DNA from: Kingdonia uniflora
Taxonomy: Eukaryota > Streptophyta > Magnoliopsida > Ranunculales > Circaeasteraceae
Direction: 5' to 3'
NCBI GenBank assembly: GCA_014058105.1
Contig: JACGCM010001747.1
Span: 1,426,001-1,490,000, forward strand
Length of the DNA: 64,000 nt
Shown here: positions 43,370 through 55,355 of the stretch, piece after piece
How positions within the stretch are numbered: position 1 is the stretch's first letter
Layout: each line of letters opens with the position of its first letter
Made by a program: the position numbers and the translations under genes
Notes under the pieces: model-generated
Told to the model about the DNA's origin: nothing
The model's input: the letters and a program-made list of their open reading frames with translations, nothing else
Database searches by the model: none

Positions 43370-44270
43370 GATTGTGAAGCAGCATTTCAAGAGTTGAAGA
43401 GTTATTTGGGAAAACCTCCCATAATGAGTACCCTCCCCATAGAAGGTGAGGAGCTTATATTGTACTTTGCCATTACAGAGAACTCACTAAGTTCGACACT
43501 CCTTCGACTTGATGAAAATATAATTTTTTTGTCTATTTCATCTGTAAAACCCTTACTCTAGTAGAAACATGATACACTAAAATCAAAAAGCTACTCTTAA
43601 CCCTCATGTACACCTCATAGAAATTAAAATAATATTTCTAAGCTCATTTGATCCGTATAATGACGAATTACCCCTGCGAGAGTTCTTGTCCAAAAGGGAA
43701 AATCCAGACGAGTACAGCAGTGCTCAGTCAGCTTGGGGGAACGCGATATTCATTTTGAACAAAGATAGTCAGAAAAGGGTCAAACAGTAGCAAATTTTAT
43801 AGTCAAAGACCTCTATTGGACACCAACCTCGTGGAGGAACAATTCAAAGAAAAAGCAGTCTGGATATAAAAAAAGAGGTGACGCCTTTTGACCAACGGAT
43901 CCGCCGAACCGGCAGGCTCATGAATCGACATCATTCTCATCACACCCTCAAATGATAAGATCGAGAAATCAATCTAACTCAATTTTGAAGCCACCAACAA
44001 TGAAATGGAGTATAAAGTGTTGATCCATGAAATAGATATGACACCAGAACTTGGAGTACCCGAACTATCTATATACACAGATTCATTGTTGATCGTAAAC
44101 CACTATACAGAATGATATCAAAAAAATAAAAAAATTGCAGATTATGCCGCGTTAGTAGCTAACAGAATGAGCAGATTCCAAAAAGCCATAATTGAATATT
44201 TACCTCTAGAAGAAAATAGACACGTGGATTCCCTTGCTTATCTTACCAGAATTTTTGGAACATAAGCTCG
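43370..44270 (+). pseudogene. Tat RNase H and second (archaeal-type) RNase H
   Basis: The polymerase-linked RNase H shows FQELKSYLGKPPIMSTL and LILYFAITENSLSSTLL (43390-43510). After a linker, a second RNase H reads NNEMEYKVLIHEID, LSIYTDSLLIVNHYTE and ends HVDSLAYLTRIFGT (43990-44262); its catalytic Asp in YTDS is retained. Frames are broken by stops. A double RNase H is a Tat-lineage trait. Confidence 0.8.
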
Positions 44271-44349
44271 ATATTTAAAGATAAAGTGGTATCTACCCCT
44301 ATCATTAACGTCATCGGGTCGAATACCATTAACACTAGGGGCGATGAAT

Positions 44350-45590
44350 AGATGAAAGATAGTTGGAGATGGCATTTCCTCAAATATATTAGGCCAAAGA
44401 ATGATTTTACTGGTAAACTCCCTGAAGATGTCAATGAAAGAAGAATATTGATAGATAATGCTAAACGATACACAATTGTTAACAATATCTTTTATAAAAG
44501 ATCAGTCACAGGTCATTATCTTAAATGTCTATTTGACATAGAAGCCATCAAAATTTTATAAGAATTACATAAAGGTACTTGTGGATCACATGCAGTACGA
44601 CGATCTTTGGCAAATCACGCAATAACTCTGGGAGTCTTTTGGCCTAGAATGAGAGAACATGTCATTGAGTATGCAAAGAAATGTGATGCCTGACAGCTTC
44701 ATGGACCCAAAATTTAAGCTCTAGCCCTTGAGCTTAACTCTGGCAAAGTATATTGACCTTTTAAAAGATGGACCCTCGACCTAGTGGAGGAATTACCAAA
44801 CACCCCTGGGAAAAGGTGACATATTTTGGTAGCAACTGACTACTTCACCAAATCGGTAGAAGCAGTCCCTTTGTGTCGAATATGAGTGGAAGAGGTCATC
44901 CAGTTCATATTGGAAAATATCATTACCAGGTTTGGATGCCCACATCTCATCAGAATCGATAATGGACCACAGTTTATTGGTGAAAAGGTGGTTACATTTC
45001 TCAACAAACATAATATTATCCACTCTCCTTCATATCCTTACTACCCACAGGGGACGGCCAAGAAAAAATCACCAACCAAATTATAATTGACGGGATAAAA
45101 AAATGTTTGAAAGAGAAGAAAGGAAATTGGATTCATGAATTGCCATATGTATTATGGGCATATGAATTAATTCTACAGATATATATGGGTTATACCCCTT
45201 TCCAGTTAGCATATGAAACTGAATTGTTATCCCAAATGAATATCATCACCCTGTACGTGACCATAAAATGACGAATGAAGATAATGATATTTAGTTAGCA
45301 CGCAATATGAACTAGATCGAAGAAACAAGAGATTGAGCACTTATGAATCATGAACGATACAATCAGGTGTTGGCCAAATCATATAATAAATGATTTCGTA
45401 ACAGAGAATTTGACATTCAAGACCTCGTTCTGCGGAAAATACCAAGACACAGAAAGAAATTAAATGTCGAGTAACTTATAGAAATTTGGGAAGGGCTTTT
45501 CATTATAGTCGATAAAAGCAACCTCGGTTCTTACGATCTGATCACATATAAGAATGTTTCATATTTCAAAGTTTTATCTCTTTAGTGAGA
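44350..45590 (+). pseudogene. Tat integrase remnant
   Basis: The zinc-binding region reads ELHKGTCGSHAVRRSLANHA with WPRMREHVIEYAKKCDA (44560-44690). Core pieces include RFGCPHLIRIDNGPQFIGEKV (44886-45086 frame, with the second catalytic Asp). The C-terminal part has KGNWIHELPYVLWAYE and GYTPFQLAYETE (45120-45225). Many stops and frame changes. Confidence 0.85.
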
Positions 45591-46059
45591 ATTATTCTCA
45601 ATTTTTATGTACGTTGTTCTTGCAATAATGAAATACTTATGTTTGATCGACGTACACATCTAGTATACATATAAAACATCTTTTATGCAAACAACATACA
45701 TTTACTATACATTTGTACATATAACACAGTCTACTATAAACAATACACCACACCTCTTATCAAAATAACAAAATAGACAAATGGGTAATTTATTTCTTTT
45801 GCCCCTTCATCGAATGGTGCGATGACTATTTTTTCTTTCCTCCTTTCAGTGAGCTGTCTACATGGTCAGTATCAGAGGAACAAATTCTCACGATAACTTA
45901 CTTATGATGTACTCGTTAAGAACGAGGTACTAGATCTTCAACCTTCTTCTCTTTGTCCTCTAACCAATCTTGTATAGGTACAGGACCTGGATCTTAAGAA
46001 CGATTAAAACCTTTCCCGTTTTTGTCTTTTACAAACCAAAGATTCTCCTCATTTAAATT
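45591..46059 (+). other. Start of the long Tat 3' region
   Basis: AT-rich sequence after integrase with no recognised frame; it leads into the antisense ORF region. Confidence 0.4.
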
Positions 46060-49000
46060 TTACATGTCCAAATCTTTTCCATACTCAGTAATGTATTTTT
46101 GAAATTCATTCACCACTCTGTCCAACTTACTACTATAAAAACCAATCACCGACTCCATATGACGCTCATGGTCTGTCTTAGCAATAAGTTTTGCTTGCGT
46201 GGGATATAAATATTCCCTCATTCTATTATTTGAATCATATAGCCGATCACGAGTTTCTTTTTGCACTACTTCTAAAGCCTTCAGTTTCCCTTCCTCTTTC
46301 TTTCTCAATGATATCTCATCTACCACTCGAGCAACAAGTCGAACGTTCTGTTTGGTACAATGAATTCACGCTTCTTGGGATTTCCTTAACTCACTTTCTA
46401 AATTAGTTTGTATAATCTTTTGTTCTTTACTTATGTTGAAAAACAAGATCCTCATCACCCTCCGACCCTACACAAGACTGAAGATGTCGATTCAGACCTA
46501 CACAACTGAATATCAATAAGTTGTATATATAATAGATACACCAGCTGGAGCTAAGCATTTATTAACTTTTGACTATGATAATTTCCTGCTTCTTGCGCCA
46601 AAGATTATACTAGAGCTGGATCTGGTATCATACCCTTCTCTTTTAAAATATGTATGTAAGCGTCCTTTAAACATCGCTCACTATCCACTTCGGACTTAAA
46701 ATACAGTGTCAAAGATAGCATTACTTTTTTACACTTAACATTTTCACCCTTGTCTGTAAAAAGAGCCTCTTTTAAGATTTTTCATAATAAATTAAATCTA
46801 TCATCTTCTTTCCTCATAGATTCATTCCTCTTTATTTCTATTTTAGTGTATCTACCTTGAAGTTCATATAATTCTCTAAAATTCTTTTTCAACACATATT
46901 TATAATGCCTTATCTCATATTCAATTTTATTTATTACCTGTTGAGTGTGACTCACAGAGTTCCTAGCTCTATTCAACGCTCTCTACAGAATATTAATATT
47001 TTGCTTTAACCACTCTACGTCCTACACAAATTATAAATTTTATATTATTAATATAATTCAAATTCACATAACGAAATCAATTATGTCTACCAAAAAACCT
47101 AATATTTCTAAACATAAAATTTTACATTCACATGACAGATCAAAAATTTAAATAGGAACTCCATGTCGATCAATTTGATAACAAAAATGAAAGAGAAAGC
47201 CTAGCAGACATTGTTAGGCTCTACCGCTTTGGCATCCTCCACAACTCTTTTTTTTTCTCTTTCGAACTACGAGAAATTGAGAAGAACCTTTCACCAGCAT
47301 AGATAGCCGCAAGATACGATTCAACTCAGGAATAGCCGTACTAAACAAAAATAAACCATATAATCAGTTTGTAATGAAAATTTACCTGTGTCACCTGTAC
47401 TTGGAAGATTTCCTTGAGCTTCTTTGGGTCATTCTCAGCAAGACGAAAGCATCAAGTTTTCATTGCCCTAAGCTTCGTCACCACGTAAGACCAAGTTTCG
47501 CCACTTCCTTCGATTTTATGGATTTTCTGCTTAGCCACCGCAGACTCGTCTTTCTCATAGGTGACAACATCACCAACCTTCCATCTTTTTGGAACCCCAA
47601 CTTTAGCATTATCCCGAACTGGCAAAGTGATACCTTCAACTACCAGTAGAACCTTTGTAATAGACCGTGAAAGCTCTCAGTTAAAATTTTTCAAGCTACA
47701 AAATTTTCGAGTACCACTTGAAAAATTTGGAGGAAGGATATCCACAAAATTAGGTACAAAAGGGAGGTCGAATTCACCAGTGTCTCCTGAAGAATCTTAT
47801 TTGTTGATAGTCTCCCCTCGACCAGCCATAGCCCGTCTCTTGTTAGCACGTTAGACTTTGGGAATCTCTGAGTTTACCCTTTTTTCCTTGCAGATATTCA
47901 AATCACCAGGAACTTTTTTTAGATCTTTCTGTTCGTGAGGCACATGATCAAATAAACTCGAATCATCAGGGGTAACGACGACATGAGGACCTACAAAAGA
48001 CAAATACAAGAAATGATAAGGATCCTGAATATGTCAAGCCATTTACTCAAGATAGCAATAGACACTTACTCGAATTAAAATACTTAAATTCCAGCTCGAG
48101 GGCTGGTTCATTTGGGACCTGCATATAATTGCCTCTAACCACCACAAGATGGTCATTCCATGGTCGATCAGTACAATCAAAATTAAAAAACTTTGGTCTC
48201 GATGAGTCACTATATCGACAACAAATTTTACTGGATTTCTGATACTTTATCTTATAATACTTCATCACATCAGCAGCAACAAATGGCTTAAAAACACCAC
48301 TCATTCTCCACCTCTCATTTAAAGCCTCACAAACCATTATCATCTCGTATACATTCCTATTCAGCTGTGTTGGGCAGCAATACAACAGATTCATGATCCT
48401 TTTTAGAAGTTCGTCAAAGGTACCCTGAGGCCATAAGATAATTGGTTAGTATAGTATATTAAGCAATCACCCTGGCCAAGCTCCACCGATCTATTATAAT
48501 ACACTATTGTCTCATCATTTTGAATTCCCTTATCCAACCTACCTAAAGAGTTCGAGGTCAGGAACTTGGTAACATATCCCCCCCCCCCTTTCTACTGGGA
48601 AAAATTCCCTAAACCACAACCTTCTTCCATTACATATTCCCCCCATATCCCTTTTGTTTCTTTTTGTATCTCAGAAACTCTTTTCCCACATCTACCCCCA
48701 GGTATATAAAAAACTCTACATCATTAACCCTTGCTTCCCTTCCAGTGTCCTCTCCTACTTTATGATCGACCTGAACAGGTACATTTTCTATCATACCTAT
48801 TAATGCCTCCCTACTGTCTATGGCCTCCTCCATGCTATCACAGTTGCCCTCTTTACCAAACGAAGATAGTTCTTTCGAGCTTGTTGAAACTATGAACTTA
48901 CTCCTAGGACTTCAATTCTTAGTATGCATACTAGACCTACAATTCAAAGAAATAGGCATTTATTAAATTTTTATCTATGGTCTATTTTTCAAATTTTCAA

Positions 49001-49506
49001 ATTTTCAAATTTTCAAAGAAATGTTCATAACATCCCATACAACCAGTCACAAACACAAGCAAGATTATACAGAAAATTGGGGATTAAAACCCCAAAATCT
49101 ATAAAGCCTACTCTGGAATTTCTCCAAACACAAAATCATACAACTTAATAGGAGGGGAACAAAAATTCCCAAATTACTCTTAAATCTCAACTCATTAAAA
49201 AACCCATAAATTCCTAAAATACAAACTTGTAAATGCAAATACACACTACAGAATTAAGAATCCACACTAATCTATACTGGAAAATCCATAATCCTCTACT
49301 TTGCCAGCAATTTGCGAAGGAATCCTCTGTTTGTCACCTTCAAGAAGAGTAGTACCACCGCAAAAGTATTTTGTCAGCAATGGTGGGAAATCCTCAGAGT
49401 TCAGACATTTTCTCTCTCTAGATGTTCCGTTCTCTATAATTTTTCTCTCTATAAAAATGTTGAAAACCTCTAAGGATGAGAGAGACAAGCTTTTATATAC
49501 TCTCAT
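46060..49506 (-). pseudogene. Antisense ORF of the Tat element (plant-transposon-protein-like)
   Basis: Minus-strand pieces run in a sensible N-to-C order: 49506-49267 (an SRERKCLNSEDFPPL start region), 48833-48630 (acidic linker), 48394-48047 and 46976-46060. The 48394-48047 piece (AQLNRNVYEMIMVCEALNERW-like, then FFNFDCTDRPWNDHLVVVRG) resembles the 'putative gypsy-type transposon' domain found in Tat antisense ORFs. The last pieces are Lys/Glu-rich coiled coils (SNNRMREYLYPTQAKLI). Extra antisense ORFs between integrase and the 3' LTR are known in Tat elements; their function is unknown. Here it is broken by stops. Confidence 0.65.
48983..49020. repeat. Short AAATTTTC tandem run
   Basis: Four consecutive TTTTCAAA-type units within the Tat 3' region. 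Confidence 0.8.
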
Positions 49507-50789
49507 AATTTTTAAAATGACGGTTCTCTCCTACACATGTTAGTTCTCCCTGCCTTCTATGTAGAGACATCCTTTCGCCGCCCATCTTTATCATTACTTT
49601 TGGGATAACAACTTTTGTCATCATGACCCCTTTTAACATCAACCATTAATTATTTTCACTCCTCCTTCCTAAGGCAGCATGAGTAGTCCAGAACTCTGTA
49701 CAGCTACTCACTATTCTTTGCTTCAAAACGTTCGTGCTACTCCAGAACCTTTTCTCACCTAAAAAGAGTAACAATTCCAAATTCTAAATATTCAACAGTT
49801 GTATTCAACAAAAAAATAGCTGTCACATATAAGGCACGCCTCTATAATCGGTATGAATCAAGTAAACTTATATAAGACAGTTTAAAGATAAAACTCGCCC
49901 TTATCAATCATAAATATACAGTCAACAAGTACAGAATTCTGCAAAAATCCTTTATTCATTCAAATAGAACTGACAACATAAACGACTACATTTAGATATA
50001 GTTATATTTAAAACTATCAGGGTAATTCGATTTGCCACACATAATTATTTCCCCACCTACTGCTCTTTCGTCCTATTCTGCAAGTTTGTGCAACGCGATC
50101 TCCCTCATAACACTTTCTCAAACTGTCGTATCAAGAATAAGACTATGAAAAACATTACACCAGAAGTGGCAGTCCAGTTCGACATGTTTTTTTTCATCAT
50201 TCAGACCCTCCAACTATAACGGCCACTCCGGCAATAAAATGTCATAGGGCAACAGCCGAAACTATCACTCACACAGTTCGGCCACCCTGATGTCTAACCT
50301 GCCTTCCACTGTGTGTTACAGACATTGGGAACGTGTTCTTACCATGACAATTTACAAGTAGTGAACAAGGTGGTTTATGAAGAAGAACAAGATAAATAAA
50401 CCTAAGACCGCATCATTTATATAGTCAAGGGGAAAAAGATTTTTTGACCAGTCTAATCTTTTGGGAAATAGATTTTTAGGACTGCATAATTTTAGGGAAT
50501 CAAATTTTTGGGAAACAAAATATCTTCCCTACCAATCCTAGCACGTGGGTATAGAGAAACTGCCAGCGTATATTCTCTATAAAATGGGGAAGAATATTTG
50601 ACCAAGTCGCAAGTAACTCTTACCCACACAGTTCAAGACAATCTTCTACAGTTTTGCGTATAAATAGTTCACAAGAAATTATGCATATAAGGCCGACATA
50701 CTCAAAGCAAAAAATATAGACAGGAAACAAAAAGGCATATTTATTTCAAAACGTACGTAAGGGTTACAAATAAGTTTTTTAAAGTTAAC

Positions 50790-51128
50790 CTATTTGCAAC
50801 CTATATAACCGCAAGAACTGGACTTCTTCAAATCCATATCAGAGGTATTGTCTTTATCTTTTACAATCTCTTTGGCTAAGCTACGAAGACTATCTCTGCA
50901 CTCCACCTCCAATAAGAGAATGTAATGGAATTGGCAGAGCCATAAGTTGTCTTTTTGGACAAAATTTATTTCATCATCGCAATGCCCCTGGTACCTAGGT
51001 TCTACAGGTATGGGAGTAGGGTTTACCATAGATTGTTGCCCAAAGTATCGAGTTTGAAACTCTTTAAACTTGGCTTGTACACGCCATACAAACTCTATAT
51101 TACGCGTCTGGTATCTTGTTTTTACCAT
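50790..51128 (-). CDS. Second antisense ORF of the Tat element, unknown
   Basis: An uninterrupted 112-codon minus-strand frame that starts about 250 bp inside the 3' LTR. It begins MVKTRYQTRN and is Glu/Lys-rich towards the end. I recognise no domain. Being open in an otherwise stop-ridden element is notable, but 112 codons in AT-rich DNA is not decisive. Confidence 0.35.
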   Translation of the reverse strand: MVKTRYQTRNIEFVWRVQAKFKEFQTRYFGQQSMVNPTPIPVEPRYQGHCDDEINFVQKDNLWLCQFHYILLLEVECRDSLRSLAKEIVKDKDNTSDMDLKKSSSCGYIGCK

Positions 51129-51365
51129 GATGCGGATTTGATGAGTAAGTAAGAAATGAGTTCATGGAAAAGATGTTATTTATAAACTGAATGCTTTTGT
51201 TGCAAATTCTAGTAGTCAAGAAGAATGTAATCAATACACCTTGAAACTTTGAAAGACTAGTCAAGTCAAGACAGGTATTCGGAAATTAATATTGGAAATG
51301 CTTCTACCATATTTTATACATCATCAGAGATGAGTTTTTTTAATCAATACCACTCGTGCTCTTAG

Positions 51366-51380
51366 TTGAGAGGGGGCGAT
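51366..51380 (+). promoter_or_regulatory. Tat polypurine tract
   Basis: GTTGAGAGGGGGCGAT-like purine run directly before the 3' LTR. Confidence 0.75.
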
Positions 51381-51870
51381 TGTAAGGACTTGTTCTCGCC
51401 CTCGGCCTGCTAGAAGCTTTGATATCGATCTCCATACAAAATAGTTCAACTCCATAAACATATGACATCATTAAAGAAGCTGTTACATAAAAGAAGAATT
51501 AGACCATTACACAGCCATTATGAAGACTCGTCAAAATTATGATTATAACGTTCATCATCATTAAAGGAGATAATGGTCATAAAACGGTCATAATATGACA
51601 CCTATAAAGAGGACCAAGGAAGAACAAATTAAGGATGGATTTTTTTATCTAAGAAAGTCGATACTAAACTATCCAGAATACTCATGGTAATAAGTAGTCA
51701 CTCAATCAATAATATCACTATTTTTAAATCCTCAGGAGAGGTCGTGGTTTTTACCTATTCAGAGGTTTCCACGTTAATTCTTATGTGTTGGTGATTATTC
51801 ATTATTTATAGCTTTCTGATCATATTTGGTGTAAGATACTAAGTTTTAGATTTGAATTTAGGCTCTTACA
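51381..51870 (+). repeat. 3' LTR of the Tat element
   Basis: 490 bp, TGTAAGGACTTGTTC...CTCTTACA, directly after a polypurine tract and directly before the ATATC duplication. Confidence 0.95.
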
Positions 51871-51875
51871 ATATC

Positions 51876-52800
51876 AATCCTTATAAGGAGCATGTCACCA
51901 CCAATAATTTAGTAATGGTGACTTAGGTGTAGAGGTTAGTTAATACGAGCATCAAGTTTGTTTTATTGTTGGTACGATCGGTTTAAAAGGGCCTGTCAAC
52001 TAAAGTATTGTCTACTATGGTAATGTCTCATAAGCCACAAACCCAAAGAGGGAAGTTGCAAGAGGAGTATAAAAACTTGTTTCTGGGCCTAGTAGGGATG
52101 TCGCGCAAGAAGGATGTGGAGCATGATATCACATTGGTGAATGGTAAGCCACTACCCAATATTAGATTGTATCAGACTTCTGTAACTGAGTCTGATGATC
52201 CAAAAATAGGTACAATAGCTCCTTGAGCAAGGGGTTATTAATCCGAGTTGCTCACCTTATGGTTCACCGGTGTTATTGGTACCAAAAAAGGATGGGTCTT
52301 GGAGAATGTCTGTAGATTATTGGGCACTGGACAAGATTACAATGAAGAATCATTATCCACTTCTACGAATTAACGAGCTTTTAGATAAGTTGCAAAAGGC
52401 TTAGTTTTTTACCAAGCTGGATCTTAAGTCGGGTTACTATCAAGTTAGAATCGTAAAAGAAAATACATGGAAGATGGTTTTCAAGACCAAACAAGGACTT
52501 TTTAAGTGGTTGGTGATGCCTTTTGGGTTATACAATGCTCTAACAACATTTATGCGGTTGATGAATGAGGTACTTTGTGTTTTTATTGATGATTTCATAA
52601 TTATTTACTTAGATGATATCTTGATATATAGTCAAACATGGGAGGAACACCTCATTCATATGTGTAAAGTGTTAGAAGCCTTAAGATTACAATAACTTAT
52701 TTTAAATGGGATGAAGTGTGAGTTTGGGAAGAAGGAACTAGTATACTTAGGATTTATTATTGGTAGAGATAAACTTAAGTAGATCCAGAGAAGGTCTCAG
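51876..52800 (+). pseudogene. Chromovirus reverse transcriptase remnant
   Basis: Continues the element interrupted at 39573. Visible segments: KREVEHD-like and LPNIRLYQTSVTESDD (52130-52210), ITMKNHYPLLRINELLDKLQKA (52350-52400, a stop follows), FFTKLDLKSGYYQVRI, then the 73-codon open piece 52474-52695 with MVFKTKQGLFKWLVMPFGLYN and the catalytic IIYLDDILIYS. FGKKELVYLGFIIG follows. The YLDD box is intact, but several stops and frameshifts lie on either side. Confidence 0.88.
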
Positions 52801-52989
52801 TCATTAATAATTGGCTTAGACCCCGTACAATCTTGTTAGTATTTACAGAAGTTTATTCGATATTTTTCACAGATTGTAATACCATTGTATTCATTGACAA
52901 AGGCCGGTGTAAAGTTTGTGTGGGAAGATCACCATGAGAAGACCTTTCATTTAATAAAGTAGAAGATTACAGATGCACTAGTGTTAGCA

Positions 52990-53993
52990 TTGCCAAATTT
53001 GTAACAGCCTTTTGAGGTTAAAATAGATGTGTCAGACTATGTATTAGGGGTAATTTTATTGCAAGATGAGAAGTCAGTTGCCTACCATTCTGAGATGTTT
53101 ACTGGAGTAGCACGCAACTATCCTACTTACGATAAGGAGTTCTACGTATTATATCAATCAATAAAATATTGGCTACATTCCGATTACAAACCCTTACAAT
53201 TCTTATCTATACAGTCCAAGCTACAACAAGCTTGCCATATGAAGTAGATGTCGTATCTACAACAGTTATAGGGATAACCATTTTTTAGGGATTACTTTTC
53301 AGAAATGTCTAGGGGCATTTTAGGCTCCCTTCTTCTATTATTTATGATAGGGATAGCTATTTTTTAAGGCATTTCTAGATATTATTATAGGGGATTATGG
53401 ATATTAAGTTCAAGAGAAGTTTGGCTTTTCATCCACAGACTGATGGGTAAATAGAGGTAGTTAATCACACTTTGGTTTACTTATTATGAGGATTCCATTC
53501 TAAGCATCCTAAGACTTGGGATAAGAGTTTACCGTATCTTTAATTTTCTTTTAACCGGACAATTCATGGTTCTACTTTGAAGTCTCTATTTGAAATTTGC
53601 CTTGGGAACTTGCCTCAAAGACCCTTTGATATGGATTTTAGTCTTGGTGATAAGACGGTGTTCGAGAAGGAGGAAGATGAACAAGTTAAAGCTTAAAATT
53701 TTATTGAGAGAATAAACAATATTCATATGGCAGTCATAGTACAATTGAAGATGACTCAAGCAAAGTATAAGGCTCGGCACGACAAGCATCGAGTTGAGTG
53801 TACTTTTCAAGAGGGCAACCTAGCTTGGTTGCATTTATGTAAGGAACAACTAAATGAAGAAGGTAAAAAACTTAAGCATATCTATTATGGTATATTTGCG
53901 ATACTCAAAATTTTTGGTAACAACGCATTCCAATTAGATTTGCTACCATTTATGAAGATGTATTCGGTGATTAATGCCAATTATTTTAGATAA
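52990..53993 (+). pseudogene. Chromovirus RNase H and integrase remnant, internally deleted
   Basis: RNase H: PFEVKIDVSDYVLGVILLQD, SVAYHSEMF and HSDYKPLQFL (53007-53247). The zinc-binding and most of the core of the integrase are missing. The text resumes with SLAFHPQTDG-type and FHSKHPKTWD-type segments around 53420-53530. The C-terminal region 53727-53993 (YKARHDKHRVECTFQEGNLAW, then FGNNAFQLDLL) is the GPY/F-type end. I see no chromodomain after it. Confidence 0.8.
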
Positions 53994-54218
53994 AGACTAC
54001 AATCGACACTTGCCTACCGTCAGTTAATGACTTATGGATGAAAAGATAAGATTTGTTATAGGAGGGTAGTATTCTAGATAGGAAAGTTCATGCTACAAGA
54101 TGGGGTAGTATCGAGTCATTCCGAGTTGGAAAGAAAGGACAACTACTTAGCAAGTCGAAGTGGTTCAACATGGAAATGAGCACGGCCGCATTCCCTCATC
54201 TCCAGTTCTAGCTTAAGC

Positions 54219-55355
54219 ATGAGCTCAAGGATCCTAAAGGGGGGATCTATGATCTCGGGGGATCTAGACATTCAACCTTTTCAAAAGGGGGGGTCTCGTG
54301 CAGGGAATCATGGCATGCATCCTAACCCCCCCCATTGGTCTACTCCGCGATCAGGTTTTAAGTTTAAAAACTATAAGAAGAAAGTATCACTTGATGAGAA
54401 GGAGCTGCGTCTGTATTACCCCGAGATCTCACAAATTTTTAATGTATTCCCTGATCGTAGTTGGACTGGGATTATTCATCCCCAAATGTTATGTTATCCA
54501 TGCTTGGTGCGACTATTTTATGCTTCTCTCCACGATGTGCAGGGCACAGGAGATGATAAGAGTTTTAGAGTTTCCATTGATGGTTTAGAGTTTTATATTG
54601 GGTTGGATGACATCTGGCATGCTTTTGGTCTAGCTGAGTTTGCAGTTCCAGATGTGGAACATTCGGAGTGGCCTCCGGTTCATAGTGAGTTTTCTCCCAA
54701 GAGGAAGATGGAGGAGGAGCTTCTTGTCGTAGGGAAGATAAAAGGCCCATATCTCAGGTACAAGAATCTGAGCCCAGCACTATACCTCTTTCATATGGTT
54801 ACTCATAGGAACATTATTCCCCAACTGGGGAATAAGAATATTCTGGTGGGTAATATGCTTTATTTGGTATATCTATATAGTAAGGGGTACAGTGTTGATT
54901 TGGTGCATATTATTATGCAGGAGATGACTCTTACAGCTAACCCGGATCTTCAGGCATGGGCTTTGCCATACAGCAGGTTTATTTCTCAGCTTCTGATTGG
55001 GATGGGGTATGTTATCCGTACGGATGAGAAGGTTGGCGAGAGGAACGAAGTAATTAATCCTCATTATTGGGGAAAAAGTAGAATGTATATAGTACCTTCT
55101 GAGTCAGAGTCTGAGTCTGAGTCTGAGGAGGGTGTAGAGGACTCGGGGACTGAGGTTACACCTATTACAGCTAGGCCCTCAGCTTCTAGGCCTACTACTA
55201 CTTCTGTGCCTGATGTTTCTACAGCTTCCTATACTGGATTGGTCCCGTTTGATTTTTCTTCTATGTACACCTATATGGAGTCTCGCTTTGGTAGGCTGGA
55301 CACTCAGATGCATTGGCTCCAAACTTCTGTGGACGGATTGAACCGTATAGTATAA
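54219..55355 (+). CDS. 378-codon ORF: plant-transposon-protein (PF20167-like) domain fused to LTR-derived sequence
   Basis: The longest open frame in the window. Codons 1-26 or so run through the chromovirus 3' end and LTR stub; the rest belongs to the next element. From about residue 60 it reads as the 'putative plant transposon protein' domain common in plant retroelements: VSIDGLEFYIGLDDIWHAFG, then ALYLFHMVTHRNIIPQLGN, GNMLYLVYLYSKGYSVDLVH and LPYSRFISQLLIGMGY. A SES/ESE-rich acidic tract (about 297-308) and a Ser/Thr/Pro-rich linker precede a terminal amphipathic segment. In SIRE/Maximus-type elements such an ORF sits downstream of pol. The original start was probably lost at the junction near 54293. 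It has no stop, so it may be young or chance-preserved. Confidence 0.6.
   Translation: MSSRILKGGSMISGDLDIQPFQKGGSRAGNHGMHPNPPHWSTPRSGFKFKNYKKKVSLDEKELRLYYPEISQIFNVFPDRSWTGIIHPQMLCYPCLVRLFYASLHDVQGTGDDKSFRVSIDGLEFYIGLDDIWHAFGLAEFAVPDVEHSEWPPVHSEFSPKRKMEEELLVVGKIKGPYLRYKNLSPALYLFHMVTHRNIIPQLGNKNILVGNMLYLVYLYSKGYSVDLVHIIMQEMTLTANPDLQAWALPYSRFISQLLIGMGYVIRTDEKVGERNEVINPHYWGKSRMYIVPSESESESESEEGVEDSGTEVTPITARPSASRPTTTSVPDVSTASYTGLVPFDFSSMYTYMESRFGRLDTQMHWLQTSVDGLNRIV
54250..54293 (+). repeat. Stub of the chromovirus 3' LTR
   Basis: The 44 bp after the AAAGGGGGGATCTA purine tract match the start of the 5' LTR (37918 onward), then similarity stops abruptly at a G run. Confidence 0.7.

Larger units (their letters stand above)
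39574..51870 (+). mobile_element. Ty3/gypsy Tat-lineage retrotransposon, 12.3 kb, both LTRs present
   Basis: Two 490-bp LTRs (39574-40063 and 51381-51870) lie inside a perfect ATATC duplication (39569-39573 and 51871-51875). A TGGC..GTCT.TGGGAA-type primer-binding site follows the 5' LTR, and GAGAGGGGGCGAT precedes the 3' LTR. The internal order is gag, protease, reverse transcriptase, RNase H, a second (archaeal-type) RNase H, integrase, then nearly 6 kb with antisense ORFs before the 3' LTR. The second RNase H and the antisense ORFs are marks of the Tat lineage (Ogre/Retand-type). Every gene is interrupted by stops. Confidence 0.93.
37918..54293 (+). mobile_element. Ty3/gypsy chromovirus-like element, split by a Tat element
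   Basis: The 5' LTR is 37918-38447. Gag and protease remnants run to 39573, the Tat element occupies 39574-51870, and reverse transcriptase, RNase H and integrase remnants follow to 53993. The first 44 bp of a 3' LTR start at 54250 (TGATCTCGGGGGATCTAGAC versus TGATCCATGAGGATCTAGTC in the 5' LTR). The rest of the 3' LTR is replaced by a SIRE-like fragment. Excluding the Tat insertion the element is about 4 kb, shorter than usual because the integrase region is deleted. All frames are broken. Confidence 0.88.

Noticed and set aside
48579..48592. Poly(C) run as a structural element
   Set aside because: A single short homopolymer; it may be sequencing or replication slippage.
52474..52695. Active reverse transcriptase because YLDD is intact
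   Set aside because: Stops and frameshifts flank this 73-codon island and the integrase is deleted.
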